From Aquimarina mytili (lineage in GTDB: Bacteria > Bacteroidota > Bacteroidia > Flavobacteriales > Flavobacteriaceae): a stretch of 64,000 nt of DNA. Below are positions 17,638 to 27,365 of the stretch, one piece after another. The notes beneath the pieces are model-generated. The model was not told the DNA's origin, did no database searches, and worked only from the letters and a program-made list of their open reading frames with translations. The translations under genes were made by a program, and so were the position numbers. Each line of letters opens with the position of its first letter. The first letter of the stretch is position 1. The DNA lies in the NCBI RefSeq assembly GCF_016735115.1, contig NZ_JAERQJ010000013.1, forward strand, positions 1 through 64,000, given 5' to 3'.

Positions 17638-19854
17638 TTAATAGAAATCATCAGAAGTAATAAATCTATTATCATCTACTGATATTGTTTTAGAAAACTC
17701 CCTTGTACCAGTAGATTTTTCAGTCTCACTATTTCGTTTATATTTTATCAATAAAGAGTCATTATCTTGTACTTCAATTTTTGAACTAAACCTTACAATA
17801 GTATTATCGCCTTCAAATTCTTCTTTTGAGCTTAGAAGTATAGGAGAATTTAACATTTTATCCTTACTAAACACAGCTGCAAACCAGTACGAAGCCATTG
17901 TTCCTTTTAATGCAAAAGTAAACAACTTGAAGTCCCCCATTGTGTAAGCCGATCCAAGATAATAATCAAACTCACCTGGATTAATCATTCTCATGTCATA
18001 GCCTGGAGCTTGAGAATCAAACAAGCTTGCTGACCAACTTAACGAATTTAATAAGGTTTTTTCCTCAAGTTTGTTTGCATAATCAAATTTGAAATCGATA
18101 TCATTCAGTTCTTCAGCTATTATTTCTTTTTTAGAGTCCTCTAAAAAAACCAGGCATATATGATGAATATTTGTAGCTCCACTTATAGGTGACAATACTA
18201 AGTCTAGACTTTCAAAATCATATTTCTCAAGGGTTCTATCAAACCAATCCTTGTCATAGATTTTGATTACCTTTTCGTGTCCGTTAAAAAAATCTTTTGC
18301 AGAACCGTCGATTAACCTTCGTAACCAATATCCTACGGCCACTTTTGGAGAAAGATAGGTAGTACTATTCCAAACTTCTTCGACTACATATTCGTCTAAA
18401 ATTGATCCATAATGGTTCTCTAAATACTCATGACCTTTAAAATCATCATCCTTCATAGCTTCACGATATCGATGTACTTCTTGATCAATACCTTTAGTTC
18501 TGAGATAGATATAACTCTCCATCATTAGTCTAAAATATCGTGAACCTATCACATTATAAATATCCTGAAATGTTGCTTCATCCAATACCGTATCAGGATC
18601 GGGTATCATATTATCGAATAACCACTGTACCGTTTTAGGATTATAGCAATCAAAACTGACTTTTAGTGCCTCTTGTCGTGCTTTATCATATATTGGTAAT
18701 CCTATAAAGTTTTCGGCATACGAGAAATCCCAAAAATCATGTTTCTGAAGTTCGTTATCTGCTCCACGCATATGATTAAATCGATGTACCGCGCTTTGCA
18801 TCCCACTATAATATCCTAAGCCGTACGCTCCATTCAAAAATGCATCATACTCATTACCTAGAATACGAATGGTTTCGGTATCAGGTTCTTCATTATCCCC
18901 ATAGTACACATAATCATCAACGTTATCCAAAAAAAGCGTCCAGTAAAAATCATAACGTATATTTTCAGTTAATGGAGTTGGTCCACCAGACCAATCAATT
19001 GTTTCCTGATAATATCCTTTATAAGGTATTTCTTCTTTACCTTCTTCTTCATATGGGTCTTGGTATGCGTCTTGAGCTTCAATAGCATCTACCCTATTTT
19101 TTGATGAAGAGACCACAGTAGCATTGTAAATTTCATATGTCCCAATTTTATTACCATCATAATCATATTCATACCATGTTCCGTCTGAAACATCAATACT
19201 ACCTTTGCTATCAAAATCACTCAAATATAAATCTTCATATACCGAAACGCCAAGAAATTTTTCTTTTACGTAGACATAACGATAATCGTTGTAACCCGCC
19301 CGTTGAACTACATATTCGTCTTCTGTACCGGCTTTACGATAGCGAACATATCTATCCTCGAAAGAAGAATGATTTTCTGCAATTATAATCGCTATAACTC
19401 CTAAAGCAGAAATTGTTGCTATCACACCCCCTACTAATGCCACAACATATGTCCATTTTATTTTTTTCTTAGAAAGAAAAAGTAATACCATACAAATTAA
19501 AGCTGGTATTAAAACAATTATAACAGTGATCAACTTATCTGAAATTGCATTTTGTGTAAACGTTATAAATATTCCGAAAGAAAAAACAAAGCCGCATAAC
19601 GAAAATAAAATCCACTTGATAATTTTAGGATTTCTAAGAAAAAGAACTCCAAGTAGAAAAAAGACCGCTAAAAGAAAAAACTTGAACGATATTAAAGATT
19701 CAGTTGTAAGATATAAATTACCTCCATTGGTATGTATATAGCCATAAAAACTTTTACCGGTAACTGTTCTAAGGAGGCTAAAAGTGCTAAGTACAAACAA
19801 TATTATAAAAAAGACTCCCAGTTTCTGTTTCTTGCTAAAATTGATCAATATCAT
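17638..19854 (-). CDS. Membrane protein of unknown family, 738 aa
   Basis: The N-terminal 165 residues contain about five hydrophobic segments (first near 12-30, last near 138-163, VVALVGGVIATISALGVIAI). The rest is a large, acidic, Tyr/Asp-rich soluble part, presumably on one side of the membrane. Within it, a YDYDGNKIGTYEIYNATVVSSS stretch may be beta, and residues about 330-560 look alpha-helical (MQSAVHRFNHMRG, FRLMMESYIYLRTKG). I recognise no domain. It is alone on its strand, convergent with the protease gene. The gene is convincing by length; function cannot be assigned. Confidence 0.75.
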   Translation of the reverse strand: MILINFSKKQKLGVFFIILFVLSTFSLLRTVTGKSFYGYIHTNGGNLYLTTESLISFKFFLLAVFFLLGVLFLRNPKIIKWILFSLCGFVFSFGIFITFTQNAISDKLITVIIVLIPALICMVLLFLSKKKIKWTYVVALVGGVIATISALGVIAIIIAENHSSFEDRYVRYRKAGTEDEYVVQRAGYNDYRYVYVKEKFLGVSVYEDLYLSDFDSKGSIDVSDGTWYEYDYDGNKIGTYEIYNATVVSSSKNRVDAIEAQDAYQDPYEEEGKEEIPYKGYYQETIDWSGGPTPLTENIRYDFYWTLFLDNVDDYVYYGDNEEPDTETIRILGNEYDAFLNGAYGLGYYSGMQSAVHRFNHMRGADNELQKHDFWDFSYAENFIGLPIYDKARQEALKVSFDCYNPKTVQWLFDNMIPDPDTVLDEATFQDIYNVIGSRYFRLMMESYIYLRTKGIDQEVHRYREAMKDDDFKGHEYLENHYGSILDEYVVEEVWNSTTYLSPKVAVGYWLRRLIDGSAKDFFNGHEKVIKIYDKDWFDRTLEKYDFESLDLVLSPISGATNIHHICLVFLEDSKKEIIAEELNDIDFKFDYANKLEEKTLLNSLSWSASLFDSQAPGYDMRMINPGEFDYYLGSAYTMGDFKLFTFALKGTMASYWFAAVFSKDKMLNSPILLSSKEEFEGDNTIVRFSSKIEVQDNDSLLIKYKRNSETEKSTGTREFSKTISVDDNRFITSDDFY

Positions 19855-20157
19855 AAGTTATTCATATTATATGCATGGGTTGTATACTACTAAGTTCTAA
19901 AAATAATAGAATATTACCCAATCAAATATTATTTATTGAAATTCTATCTTTAACCTAGTGTATTTGTTTTAAAAGAAGCTTTATAACTAAATATATATCA
20001 AATAATTACAACTTAAAAACGCTACCCATTAACCACAAATTACGACCTCTACCTATATGATCAACGATTGGCATTTATTTTTTTGGCACGCTGCTTGATA
20101 CTATAAAAGTGAGCATCGAAAAACACAAATTGAGATGTTTACTTAAAATCAAGAATT
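19855..20157 (+). other. Intergenic region between divergent genes
   Basis: These 303 bases lie between the divergent 738-aa membrane protein and the Arg/Ser/Tyr-rich protein gene. Apart from the sigma-54-like site at 20083-20100 I see no gene, repeat or hairpin of note. Confidence 0.6.
20083..20100 (+). promoter_or_regulatory. Sigma-54-like promoter
   Basis: TTGGCACG-CTGC-TTGA fits the RpoN consensus TTGGCACG-N4-TTGC with one change at the -12 position (GA for GC). The 10-base spacing between the -24 GG (20085-20086) and the -12 site (20097-20098) is exact. The expected transcript start is near 20110, about 48 bases before the ATG of the next gene. Confidence 0.5.
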
Positions 20158-21450
20158 ATGAAAAAATTTGTTTTACTTTTTACAGGGCTTTTGTTAGCAA
20201 CTTTTAGTGCTAACGCATCAGAAACCAATACAGAATCAACTGCACGTTATTATAATAGTGGTAAATCTTTTATTTTCTCTGAAGGAGGAATAGATTTCTC
20301 AATATATGCAGATGGGCAATTCGATTTCTATCTTAATGGATCTAGAAACGGAGTAAGTGTTGGTGTTAACGCTCCTGGTGTAAATATCAGTTTTAATTCT
20401 GGATATGATTATGATGCATATGTACAATATGATGATTATGGTGCAGTAGTACAGATTGAAAATACCCCTATTTTTTATGATCATTATGGTAGAATCATAC
20501 AGGCCGGAGATGTGTACATAGGCTATAATAGATGGGGAAGAATTGCAAGAGTTGGTGGATTATATGTGCATTATAACAACTACGGAAACTTTCTAAACTG
20601 TACTGGTTATATAAACACGTATAACAGACGATATATATACAGACCTTTTCATGCCTACTTTACAGTACCAGTAGTGAGCAGATGTATCGTATACAACAGA
20701 CCCTATAGAAGATATTATACTCCTTACAGATGTTCGTATACTGTTTATAGAAGTAATTACTATAACGGATATTATCACAGACCTTATAGAAGCCGTACCT
20801 ATTACAGGCCTCATAATAGAGTAGCAAGTTATAACAGAGGATATAGAGTTTCTAAAGCAAGAGCAACAAATTATAGAACAAGAGATCGTAGAGCGACTAT
20901 GTATCAAAGAAATGATCGCAACTATAACAAGTATGCTCAAAGCAGAAGCAGGTCTAATACTTATAATACAAGAAATGCTACAAGAAGTAGAGCTAATAAT
21001 CATTACTCAAAAAATACGGCTAGAAGCAGATCAAATTATAACGGAACAAGAAGCGTATCTAGAACTCGATCTGTAACTCCTGATCAAAGAACACGATCTG
21101 TAAACAGAAACGTTCAGTCAAAATCAAGAGTACAATCTAATAAAAGAACAGCACCTTCTAGAAGTTACACTCAAAAAAGTCAAAGAACAAGAAGTTCTGT
21201 TGCAAATAGGTCTCAAAATAACAATAGATCAAAATATCAAAGAAGCAATAGATCTCAGGTTCAAAAACCGAGAAGTACGACAAGAAATTATTCTGGAAGT
21301 GCAACAAAACGATCTAATAACAGTCGATATAGTAGCAGAGTACCTAGCAAATCTAGGTCTACAACAATAAAAAGACAAAGAAGCAATACTTCTAACAGAG
21401 CAACAAGATCAGGAAACTCTAGATCACGTACTGCACGAAGTAGAAGCTAA
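20158..21450 (+). CDS. Exported Arg/Ser/Tyr-rich low-complexity protein, 430 aa
   Basis: The signal peptide ends SANA (residue 20). Residues 25-170 form a Gly/Tyr-rich beta-like domain (GGIDFSIYADGQFDFYLNG, then repeats like YDDYGAVVQIENTPIFYDHYG and YNRWGRIARVGGLYVHYNNYG). A Tyr/Arg-rich linker follows, and from about 220 to the end there is a very basic tail of Arg, Ser, Asn, Thr and Tyr with little else and almost no acidic residue. It is exported and probably periplasmic or surface-bound; a basic disordered tail could bind acidic polysaccharide, LPS or nucleic acid (inference). Related flavobacterial proteins remain uncharacterised. A sigma-54-like promoter lies upstream and a hairpin terminator downstream. 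Confidence 0.75.
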   Translation: MKKFVLLFTGLLLATFSANASETNTESTARYYNSGKSFIFSEGGIDFSIYADGQFDFYLNGSRNGVSVGVNAPGVNISFNSGYDYDAYVQYDDYGAVVQIENTPIFYDHYGRIIQAGDVYIGYNRWGRIARVGGLYVHYNNYGNFLNCTGYINTYNRRYIYRPFHAYFTVPVVSRCIVYNRPYRRYYTPYRCSYTVYRSNYYNGYYHRPYRSRTYYRPHNRVASYNRGYRVSKARATNYRTRDRRATMYQRNDRNYNKYAQSRSRSNTYNTRNATRSRANNHYSKNTARSRSNYNGTRSVSRTRSVTPDQRTRSVNRNVQSKSRVQSNKRTAPSRSYTQKSQRTRSSVANRSQNNNRSKYQRSNRSQVQKPRSTTRNYSGSATKRSNNSRYSSRVPSKSRSTTIKRQRSNTSNRATRSGNSRSRTARSRS

Positions 21451-21489
21451 AAGCATAGAGAACATTTATTTTTTTGGTTGGTTAGTTGG

Positions 21490-21536
21490 AAAATCCCTTA
21501 GAGACAATGCATAAGCACCTCTGGGGATTTTCTTTT
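21490..21536 (+). terminator. Rho-independent terminator
   Basis: The stem AAAATCCC / GGGATTTT encloses a 26-base partly paired loop and is followed by CTTTTT. It ends the Arg/Ser-rich protein gene. Confidence 0.65.
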
Positions 21537-21552
21537 TAAAAAAAACGATCAA

Positions 21553-23007
21553 CTATCTAGAAATATATTTCTTTAGCAAGGAATTAATATCTGCAGAAAC
21601 TCTCAAGGCATAAACAATTACTATATAACTTATTGTAATTAAAAAGCTTTTTAGGGTAATATTGATTACAGGATGAAAGGGAAACTCCCAAAAGTAAAAC
21701 CCTAAAACAAATAGAACAATAAGCAACACTGCTACAAATGTATTTCTTGAAAATGGATGCATTTTAAATTTAGTGTTAACAATCCATAATTTAGCCAGGT
21801 TATAACAAACTACAGAAGTGAATGTTGCCATAGCCGCGCCAGTAATTCCAAAAACAGGAATACAAATTAAGTTTAACACTACCATAAGCACCGCCATCCC
21901 TACACCGATATACAAGATAATTCTATAGTAATCAGAATTATAAAGGATCGAATTGTTATTCCCTAAAAAATTATCAAAAAGTTTTACCCCTCCAATAAGG
22001 ATAACTACCCATATGTACAGCTCATACTTTTCTGGTAACATCGCAAACAATTCATGAACATTACAGATAATCAACACAAATAGCAACCCACTTATCGTCA
22101 AAAGAGTAATTGAGCTTTTAGTATATAATTCTTTTAATCCGCTATATGCTTTTTCGTTCATCAATTTTGCGGTAAGAGGATATGTAATTTGATGCATAGC
22201 TCTAGACGGAATAATAATTACTATTGCTATAAATGCAGATAATTGATAATCTGCAAGGTTTTCTATAGGCATGTACCGCTCAATCATTGCTTTATCCAAA
22301 TCTATCAAGAGTGTGGCAACCGATCCGGCTATTAATATTAATGAAGAATACTTCAAAACCGAAACAACATTATCAGGAACAGAAAAGCTAAATTTAAATT
22401 GATGCAAACTGAAGGCATAGAGTAGCATTATTAACATTCTAAGAACATAAGCGATAACTAGTGCATAAATAAATTGATCTACAGAAAGTATCTTCAAATA
22501 CACCATAAATAGTAATGCACTAATAGTTACTCTTAGAAACAGTTCTTTCATCAGGTTACCAAAAACGCTCTTCAGTTTTACCTTAGACCATGAGAAGAAA
22601 AGTTCGAAATATGCACCTGCAAATGCCAACACAAAAATTGTCCACACGTAGGGTTTTACAATCGTATTTCCTTCATTAAAAAAGTCAAGTAAGCTACTAT
22701 AAAAAACGATGGCAATACTGCCTAAAACAAGTGCAATCCCTAGCGGCAATACCAGCATAAGGCTCAAAAACTTGTTTTGTTGTTCTTGATTTGTGTAGGA
22801 TGAAAAAAATTTAACAAGTGTGTTTTGTACTCCAAAAGCTAACAATGGCCATATCAAATTAGAGGCCGAAATCAGGTAAGAAACCAATCCGTAATACTCT
22901 TTTTCTAAAAAATGAGTAAATAAAAACAGTGTGTTCACCGCCCCTATGCCAAAACCTAGACAGGTGATCACTACATTTTTAATAGATTGATTTACTACTA
23001 TTCCCAT
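21553..23007 (-). CDS. Polysaccharide flippase, Wzx/MATE-like, 484 aa
   Basis: An integral membrane protein with about 12-14 hydrophobic helices and the start typical of PST/Wzx exporters (NVVITCLGFGIGAVNTLFLF, LEKEYYGLVSYLISASNL). The length fits the family. It would flip lipid-linked oligosaccharide across the inner membrane. It is the last gene of a three-gene operon (YfhO-like protein, glycosyltransferase, flippase) with a 21-base gap to the glycosyltransferase, so a role in a surface glycan is likely. The substrate is unknown. Confidence 0.85.
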   Translation of the reverse strand: MGIVVNQSIKNVVITCLGFGIGAVNTLFLFTHFLEKEYYGLVSYLISASNLIWPLLAFGVQNTLVKFFSSYTNQEQQNKFLSLMLVLPLGIALVLGSIAIVFYSSLLDFFNEGNTIVKPYVWTIFVLAFAGAYFELFFSWSKVKLKSVFGNLMKELFLRVTISALLFMVYLKILSVDQFIYALVIAYVLRMLIMLLYAFSLHQFKFSFSVPDNVVSVLKYSSLILIAGSVATLLIDLDKAMIERYMPIENLADYQLSAFIAIVIIIPSRAMHQITYPLTAKLMNEKAYSGLKELYTKSSITLLTISGLLFVLIICNVHELFAMLPEKYELYIWVVILIGGVKLFDNFLGNNNSILYNSDYYRIILYIGVGMAVLMVVLNLICIPVFGITGAAMATFTSVVCYNLAKLWIVNTKFKMHPFSRNTFVAVLLIVLFVLGFYFWEFPFHPVINITLKSFLITISYIVIVYALRVSADINSLLKKYISR

Positions 23008-23028
23008 TCTTATTTAAACCTCAAATAT

Positions 23029-24321
23029 TTAGAGTTCTTGTTTTATGTTTTTCAATATTTCAGCTAAACTCCTTGTGAGTTCCCTCCTACTATATTTTTC
23101 AATTCCTGTTACCCGAGATACTAACTTTTGCTCTTTATACTGCTCAAAATATTCTTTTAAAAGCAATTTTATTGACTCACAGTCTTTATATGTAAAAAAG
23201 GAACCTGAATTTGTTTCAGAAATTATTCTTGAAATATCAGCGTTTTCTGGACCTACGGCCAAAATGGGTCTTTTGGATACCATGTATTCAAAAAGCTTTC
23301 CCGGAATAATACATTTGGTTTCATTACTGTTAATCTCTATCAATAAAAGAACCTGAGAGCGTTTCTGAATTGTAACAGCTTCACTATGGGGAACATAATC
23401 AACCAGCTCCAGAAATTGAGATAAACCATATTGATGCAATGTTTTTAACACGTCTTGACTTACTGTACCTACTAATTTAAGTCGAAACCATTCTGCAAAT
23501 TCTTTATCGCTTTCTACAAGCTCGGCTAAAGCTCTCCATAAGTTTTCAGGATTACGGCCAGATAGTAACGATCCGATATGCGAAATTGTAAATTTTTGGT
23601 CTAAAGATACTTCTTCAACATCTTCAAAATCATATCCATTGGTTATTATGGAGATTGGTCTATTGGTAATATTTTGAAATTCTTCTTTAGTGGTAAAGCT
23701 AGTAACAATAATATGATCAGCGTTACCCAGGACTTCTTTTTCAAGTTCTTTATGCTTTAATAGTGATTTTGTTGTAAGCTTTAACTTATCATGATACCCA
23801 ATAGTAGTCCAGGGATCCCTAAAATCAGCTACCCAATTAAGTTTCATCTGTGCTTTAAGTTTCTTTCCTATAAGATGAACACTATGTGGTGGTCCGGTAG
23901 TGATAATTGTCTCTATTTTATGTTCTGAAATATACTTTTTTAAGTATTTTACCGAAGGATTAACCCAAAATTTTCGTGCATCTGGGATAAAAAAGTTTCC
24001 ACGTATATATAATAATATTCGCTGTACTAACGATTGTTTTTCTTTACCAGAAATGATTCCTTTACTAATTGTTTTAGTTTCTTTTTTTGAAAAAATCTCA
24101 GCAAAACGATACGGTTCGAAAATAGGTCGTTTTATTGCCGTTATATCATCCAAAATTTCGGTAAGTAAAGAGTCATCTTCTAGAGGATAGGTTGGGTTTT
24201 TAGGGGCATAGACTATGGGTTCTATATCAAATTCTTTTAAATACTTTACAAACTTTAACCATCGTTGCACGCCAGGACCTCCTGCCGGTGGCCAATAGTA
24301 TGTTATGATTAGAGCTTTCAA
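23029..24321 (-). CDS. Glycosyltransferase family 4 protein, 430 aa
   Basis: The N-terminal ITYYWPPAGGPGVQRWLKF is the characteristic donor-side start of GT4 enzymes in Bacteroidota. A Rossmann-like C-terminal half follows with FTISHIGSLLSGRNPENLWRA, and an IIPGKLFEYMVSKRPILAVG segment carries the GT-B E-x7-E type donor site. It is a cytosolic GT-B fold enzyme transferring a sugar onto a lipid or glycan acceptor. It sits 8 bases after the YfhO-like gene and 21 before the flippase. Donor and acceptor cannot be told from sequence. Confidence 0.88.
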   Translation of the reverse strand: MKALIITYYWPPAGGPGVQRWLKFVKYLKEFDIEPIVYAPKNPTYPLEDDSLLTEILDDITAIKRPIFEPYRFAEIFSKKETKTISKGIISGKEKQSLVQRILLYIRGNFFIPDARKFWVNPSVKYLKKYISEHKIETIITTGPPHSVHLIGKKLKAQMKLNWVADFRDPWTTIGYHDKLKLTTKSLLKHKELEKEVLGNADHIIVTSFTTKEEFQNITNRPISIITNGYDFEDVEEVSLDQKFTISHIGSLLSGRNPENLWRALAELVESDKEFAEWFRLKLVGTVSQDVLKTLHQYGLSQFLELVDYVPHSEAVTIQKRSQVLLLIEINSNETKCIIPGKLFEYMVSKRPILAVGPENADISRIISETNSGSFFTYKDCESIKLLLKEYFEQYKEQKLVSRVTGIEKYSRRELTRSLAEILKNIKQEL

Positions 24322-24329
24322 AATTTGAG

Positions 24330-26777
24330 TTACTTATCTTCTTTGGTTAAAGATAGTAAACTACCCGTTTTTTTATATTGATATAACAAACTACCTGCAA
24401 ACAACAACATAAAAATAATTGAGCTGGTTAGCATAATTGTAGTTCCTGTCTTTACAACTTGTGGTTCAAATTTAAACTCTATCTTATGATCTCCTTTTGG
24501 TATCGGTAATCCACGTAATGTATAATTTACCTGTGCATGTGCAGCAGGGACTCCATCAATATAAGCTTGCCAACCCGGGTAGAATATTTCTGAAAAGACA
24601 GCAAAACCATCTTCTATATTAGAAGACTTATATACCAAATGATTTGGTTTGTGGTCTGTTAGTGTCAAAGATGCTATGCTATCAACCGCATACTTTGTTT
24701 TGGATAACACATCTTCAAATTTAGAATTAACAACAGCTTCTTTTTTACTATCTATATCCTTTAATGCAAGGATTTCATCATTTGTGTTATCCACTGATTT
24801 TAACGTAGAAACAAACCATGCATTTCCATTGGCGTATGGGTTATTTAATGCTTTTACTCCATCCTTATCTTGGGTGATAATATACTTCACATTGAGCATA
24901 TTCATAACTCCAACATCATTTTTTGCAAGATAAAACTCGAACAATTCTTGCATTCGACCTGGTTTTGCCGCATGATAACCACCTATAGCATTATGAAAAT
25001 AAGAAGCTCTACCCGAGTTAAATGGATTTGCAGTTAGATCATACACTTTAAAATGACCTTCATCTTTCAAAATCTCTTTATCCGCTGCATTAGGAACAAA
25101 AGGTTTACTAAACTCTCTAGCAGAAACAAAGTTGCTCTTATTCACATATTTCCAGTCTATGGGCACTAAATCAACAACAAGTAAAACTCCTAATCCAATG
25201 ACCAACAAGTTTTCTTTTAATTTTCCTTTCAGATAAAGCCAACATCCTGCTGCCGTAAGTAATACTAAAACTAGTGATCGCAAAGCATCTGAAGTAAACA
25301 TAGCCTTACGGTCTTCTTTAAGTGCGCGAACAAAATCTGGACCTAATTGCTGTATAAAATAACTATCATTAGCTCCACTGAAATCAAATAAAGCCGATTT
25401 AAATAGTAGAAGAATTATAGTCAATCCTCCTACAATAGCGGTGGCATATTTTATGGCTTTGATTTTTGTTTCTTGTTCAACCTTTTGGTTTAACAGTTTA
25501 TGAACTCCTATTATAGCAAGAATAGGTAAACATAGTTCGATAATCACCTGTATAGATGATACTGCTCTAAACTTGTCGTATAGCGGAAAGAAATTAATAA
25601 AAAATTCGGTTAGAAAACTAAAGTTTTTCCCCCAGGATAGTAATAATGCTAAAACTGTTCCTCCTACGATCCACCATTTCAATCTTCCTTTAACCAAAAA
25701 TAAAGCAAGAACAAACAAAAATATCACTACAGCTCCTATATATGCAGGTGCTCCTATATAAGTTTGATCTCCCCAATACGTAGGTGCACCTTCAGTAATG
25801 GATTTGGCCTGCGTAGGTGGCATTCCTAGAGTTAGTAATTCTGCGTATATATTAGAATCGGTACCTATATCCTCAGAACTGGACCCTCCCATAAAACGAG
25901 GGATAAATAGATTAAGAGTTTCTGCTTTACCATAGCTATACTCGGTAATATAATCAAAATCTAAACCAGAACCATTTTGTTTTTCTTTTCCATCGGATTG
26001 GATTGTTAAGCCTGTATTTCCTCTGGTGCTATATTTTGTATATTCTCTGGTTGCAAGAAGACTTGTTGCGTTTAATAACAAAGAAAAAAGTACAGCTACT
26101 ACCATTACTCCCAACGATTTAAAATAATCAGGAATTTGCTTTTTCTTATAAGCATCTACCAGGTATGAAATTCCGAGTACTACAACTAATAAGAAAAGAT
26201 AATACGTCATCTGAAAATGATTAGCAGCAATCTCTAAAGCCATAGATACCGCTAACAAGAAGAATCCTAAAATATACTTTTTCCTAAATGTGAGAATAAT
26301 GCCACTCAAAACCAAAGGCATATATCCTATGGCATGCGCTTTTGCATTATGCCCAACCCCTATAATAATTATAAAATATGTTGAAAAACCAAAAGCTAAG
26401 CTTCCTAAAAAAGCTAGTTTATAGTCGACCTTAAGCACGAGTAATAAAACGTAAAAACCTATAAAATATAAAAACAAATAGTCTGCAGGTCTTGGTAAAA
26501 ATCGAATTAATCGGTCTAATTTCTTAATGTAACTATGCGGATATCGAGCCCCAAGTTGATACGTGGGCATGCCACCAAATGCATTATCAGCCCAATATGG
26601 TTCTTCGCCTGTTTGATTTCTAAAATCAGTTTGCTGTTTTGCCATCCCTGTGTATTGTACAATATCACTTTGGCGCATTTTTTTTCCGCTAAGAACGGGA
26701 TTAAAATATGCTAAGGATGCAATTACAAAACCTAAGATAACAAGTATATGGGGTAAAAATCTTTTAATTAAAGACAT
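24330..26777 (-). CDS. YfhO family membrane protein, 815 aa
   Basis: A multi-pass membrane protein with about a dozen helices, a first periplasmic loop with PYWADNAFGGMPTYQLGARY, and a C-terminal beta-rich periplasmic part (FSEIFYPGWQAYIDGVPAAH, RGLPIPKGDHKIEFKF). This is the layout of YfhO-type GT-C-like proteins; Gram-positive YfhO is linked to lipoteichoic acid glycosylation, and Bacteroidota members are common next to glycosyltransferases. It is the first gene of the YfhO/GT4/flippase operon. It probably transfers a sugar from a lipid carrier in the periplasm (inference). Confidence 0.88.
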   Translation of the reverse strand: MSLIKRFLPHILVILGFVIASLAYFNPVLSGKKMRQSDIVQYTGMAKQQTDFRNQTGEEPYWADNAFGGMPTYQLGARYPHSYIKKLDRLIRFLPRPADYLFLYFIGFYVLLLVLKVDYKLAFLGSLAFGFSTYFIIIIGVGHNAKAHAIGYMPLVLSGIILTFRKKYILGFFLLAVSMALEIAANHFQMTYYLFLLVVVLGISYLVDAYKKKQIPDYFKSLGVMVVAVLFSLLLNATSLLATREYTKYSTRGNTGLTIQSDGKEKQNGSGLDFDYITEYSYGKAETLNLFIPRFMGGSSSEDIGTDSNIYAELLTLGMPPTQAKSITEGAPTYWGDQTYIGAPAYIGAVVIFLFVLALFLVKGRLKWWIVGGTVLALLLSWGKNFSFLTEFFINFFPLYDKFRAVSSIQVIIELCLPILAIIGVHKLLNQKVEQETKIKAIKYATAIVGGLTIILLLFKSALFDFSGANDSYFIQQLGPDFVRALKEDRKAMFTSDALRSLVLVLLTAAGCWLYLKGKLKENLLVIGLGVLLVVDLVPIDWKYVNKSNFVSAREFSKPFVPNAADKEILKDEGHFKVYDLTANPFNSGRASYFHNAIGGYHAAKPGRMQELFEFYLAKNDVGVMNMLNVKYIITQDKDGVKALNNPYANGNAWFVSTLKSVDNTNDEILALKDIDSKKEAVVNSKFEDVLSKTKYAVDSIASLTLTDHKPNHLVYKSSNIEDGFAVFSEIFYPGWQAYIDGVPAAHAQVNYTLRGLPIPKGDHKIEFKFEPQVVKTGTTIMLTSSIIFMLLFAGSLLYQYKKTGSLLSLTKEDK

Positions 26778-26995
26778 GATTTGTGCAAGTTTACAAAATG
26801 AAGCGCCAAATTAAAAAATATAAGTTACTTCTGTTATAATATTATCCATTTTTAATTCTTGCATTCATTCATTAAAAAGAATTTGGTACTTGAAGTTTAA
26901 TTGGTGGTGACTAATCCAATATTTACCATTTCATTTTTGCGAAGCATTATACTTTTTAAATTGATATTTAAGGAATAGAAAAGAAACAAAAAAAA

Positions 26996-27265
26996 TCAAT
27001 CGACCTCTTCAAAATCGATATATTCACCCACATCTTTATTAGAATAATTTTGCTTAGGTTTTTTGTCAATAGTTACTTCTCCTTCTGGGGATTGTTGTGT
27101 ATGTTGATACTGACTAAATTGTTGTTGAAATTTTTCTCCAGCCTTCTTTGTCACGTATCTAAGCAATAGAGGACCAAATAAACGCGTTAATACTTTTAGT
27201 CCATAATATATTAGTAATATAATGAGAATTACCTTTAACACCCCTTGTAGAGAAGCTACTTGCAT
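26996..27265 (-). CDS. DUF4834 family small membrane protein, 89 aa
   Basis: The start chosen is the ATG at 27265 (MQVASLQGVLKVILIILLIY); the open frame runs further up but would overlap the divergent gene's promoter. One N-terminal membrane helix (about 8-25) is followed by a basic amphipathic stretch (VLTRLFGPLLLRYVTKKAGE) and a polar Gln-rich tail ending in acidic residues. This matches the short Bacteroidota DUF4834 family of unknown function. It diverges from the beta-barrel protein gene across 100 bases. Confidence 0.75.
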   Translation of the reverse strand: MQVASLQGVLKVILIILLIYYGLKVLTRLFGPLLLRYVTKKAGEKFQQQFSQYQHTQQSPEGEVTIDKKPKQNYSNKDVGEYIDFEEVD

Positions 27266-27340
27266 ATCAATTTTTTTCAAAAATAAGGAACTCTCTATAC
27301 AATTACATGTTGTTAGTCCTAAAAAAATGATAAAATCTGC

Positions 27341-27348
27341 TATATTTG
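27341..27348 (+). promoter_or_regulatory. Bacteroidota -7 element TATATTTG
   Basis: A perfect TAnnTTTG lies 17 bases before the ATG at 27366. No clear TTG is at the -33 distance. It would give a very short leader for the beta-barrel gene. Confidence 0.45.
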
Positions 27349-27365
27349 AACCAAATCTATCGAAT

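Noticed and set aside
20593-21003. Minus-strand 136-codon frame in the Arg/Ser-rich gene
   Set aside because: It is the mirror image of a low-complexity coding region, with Ile/Ser runs and no independent support.
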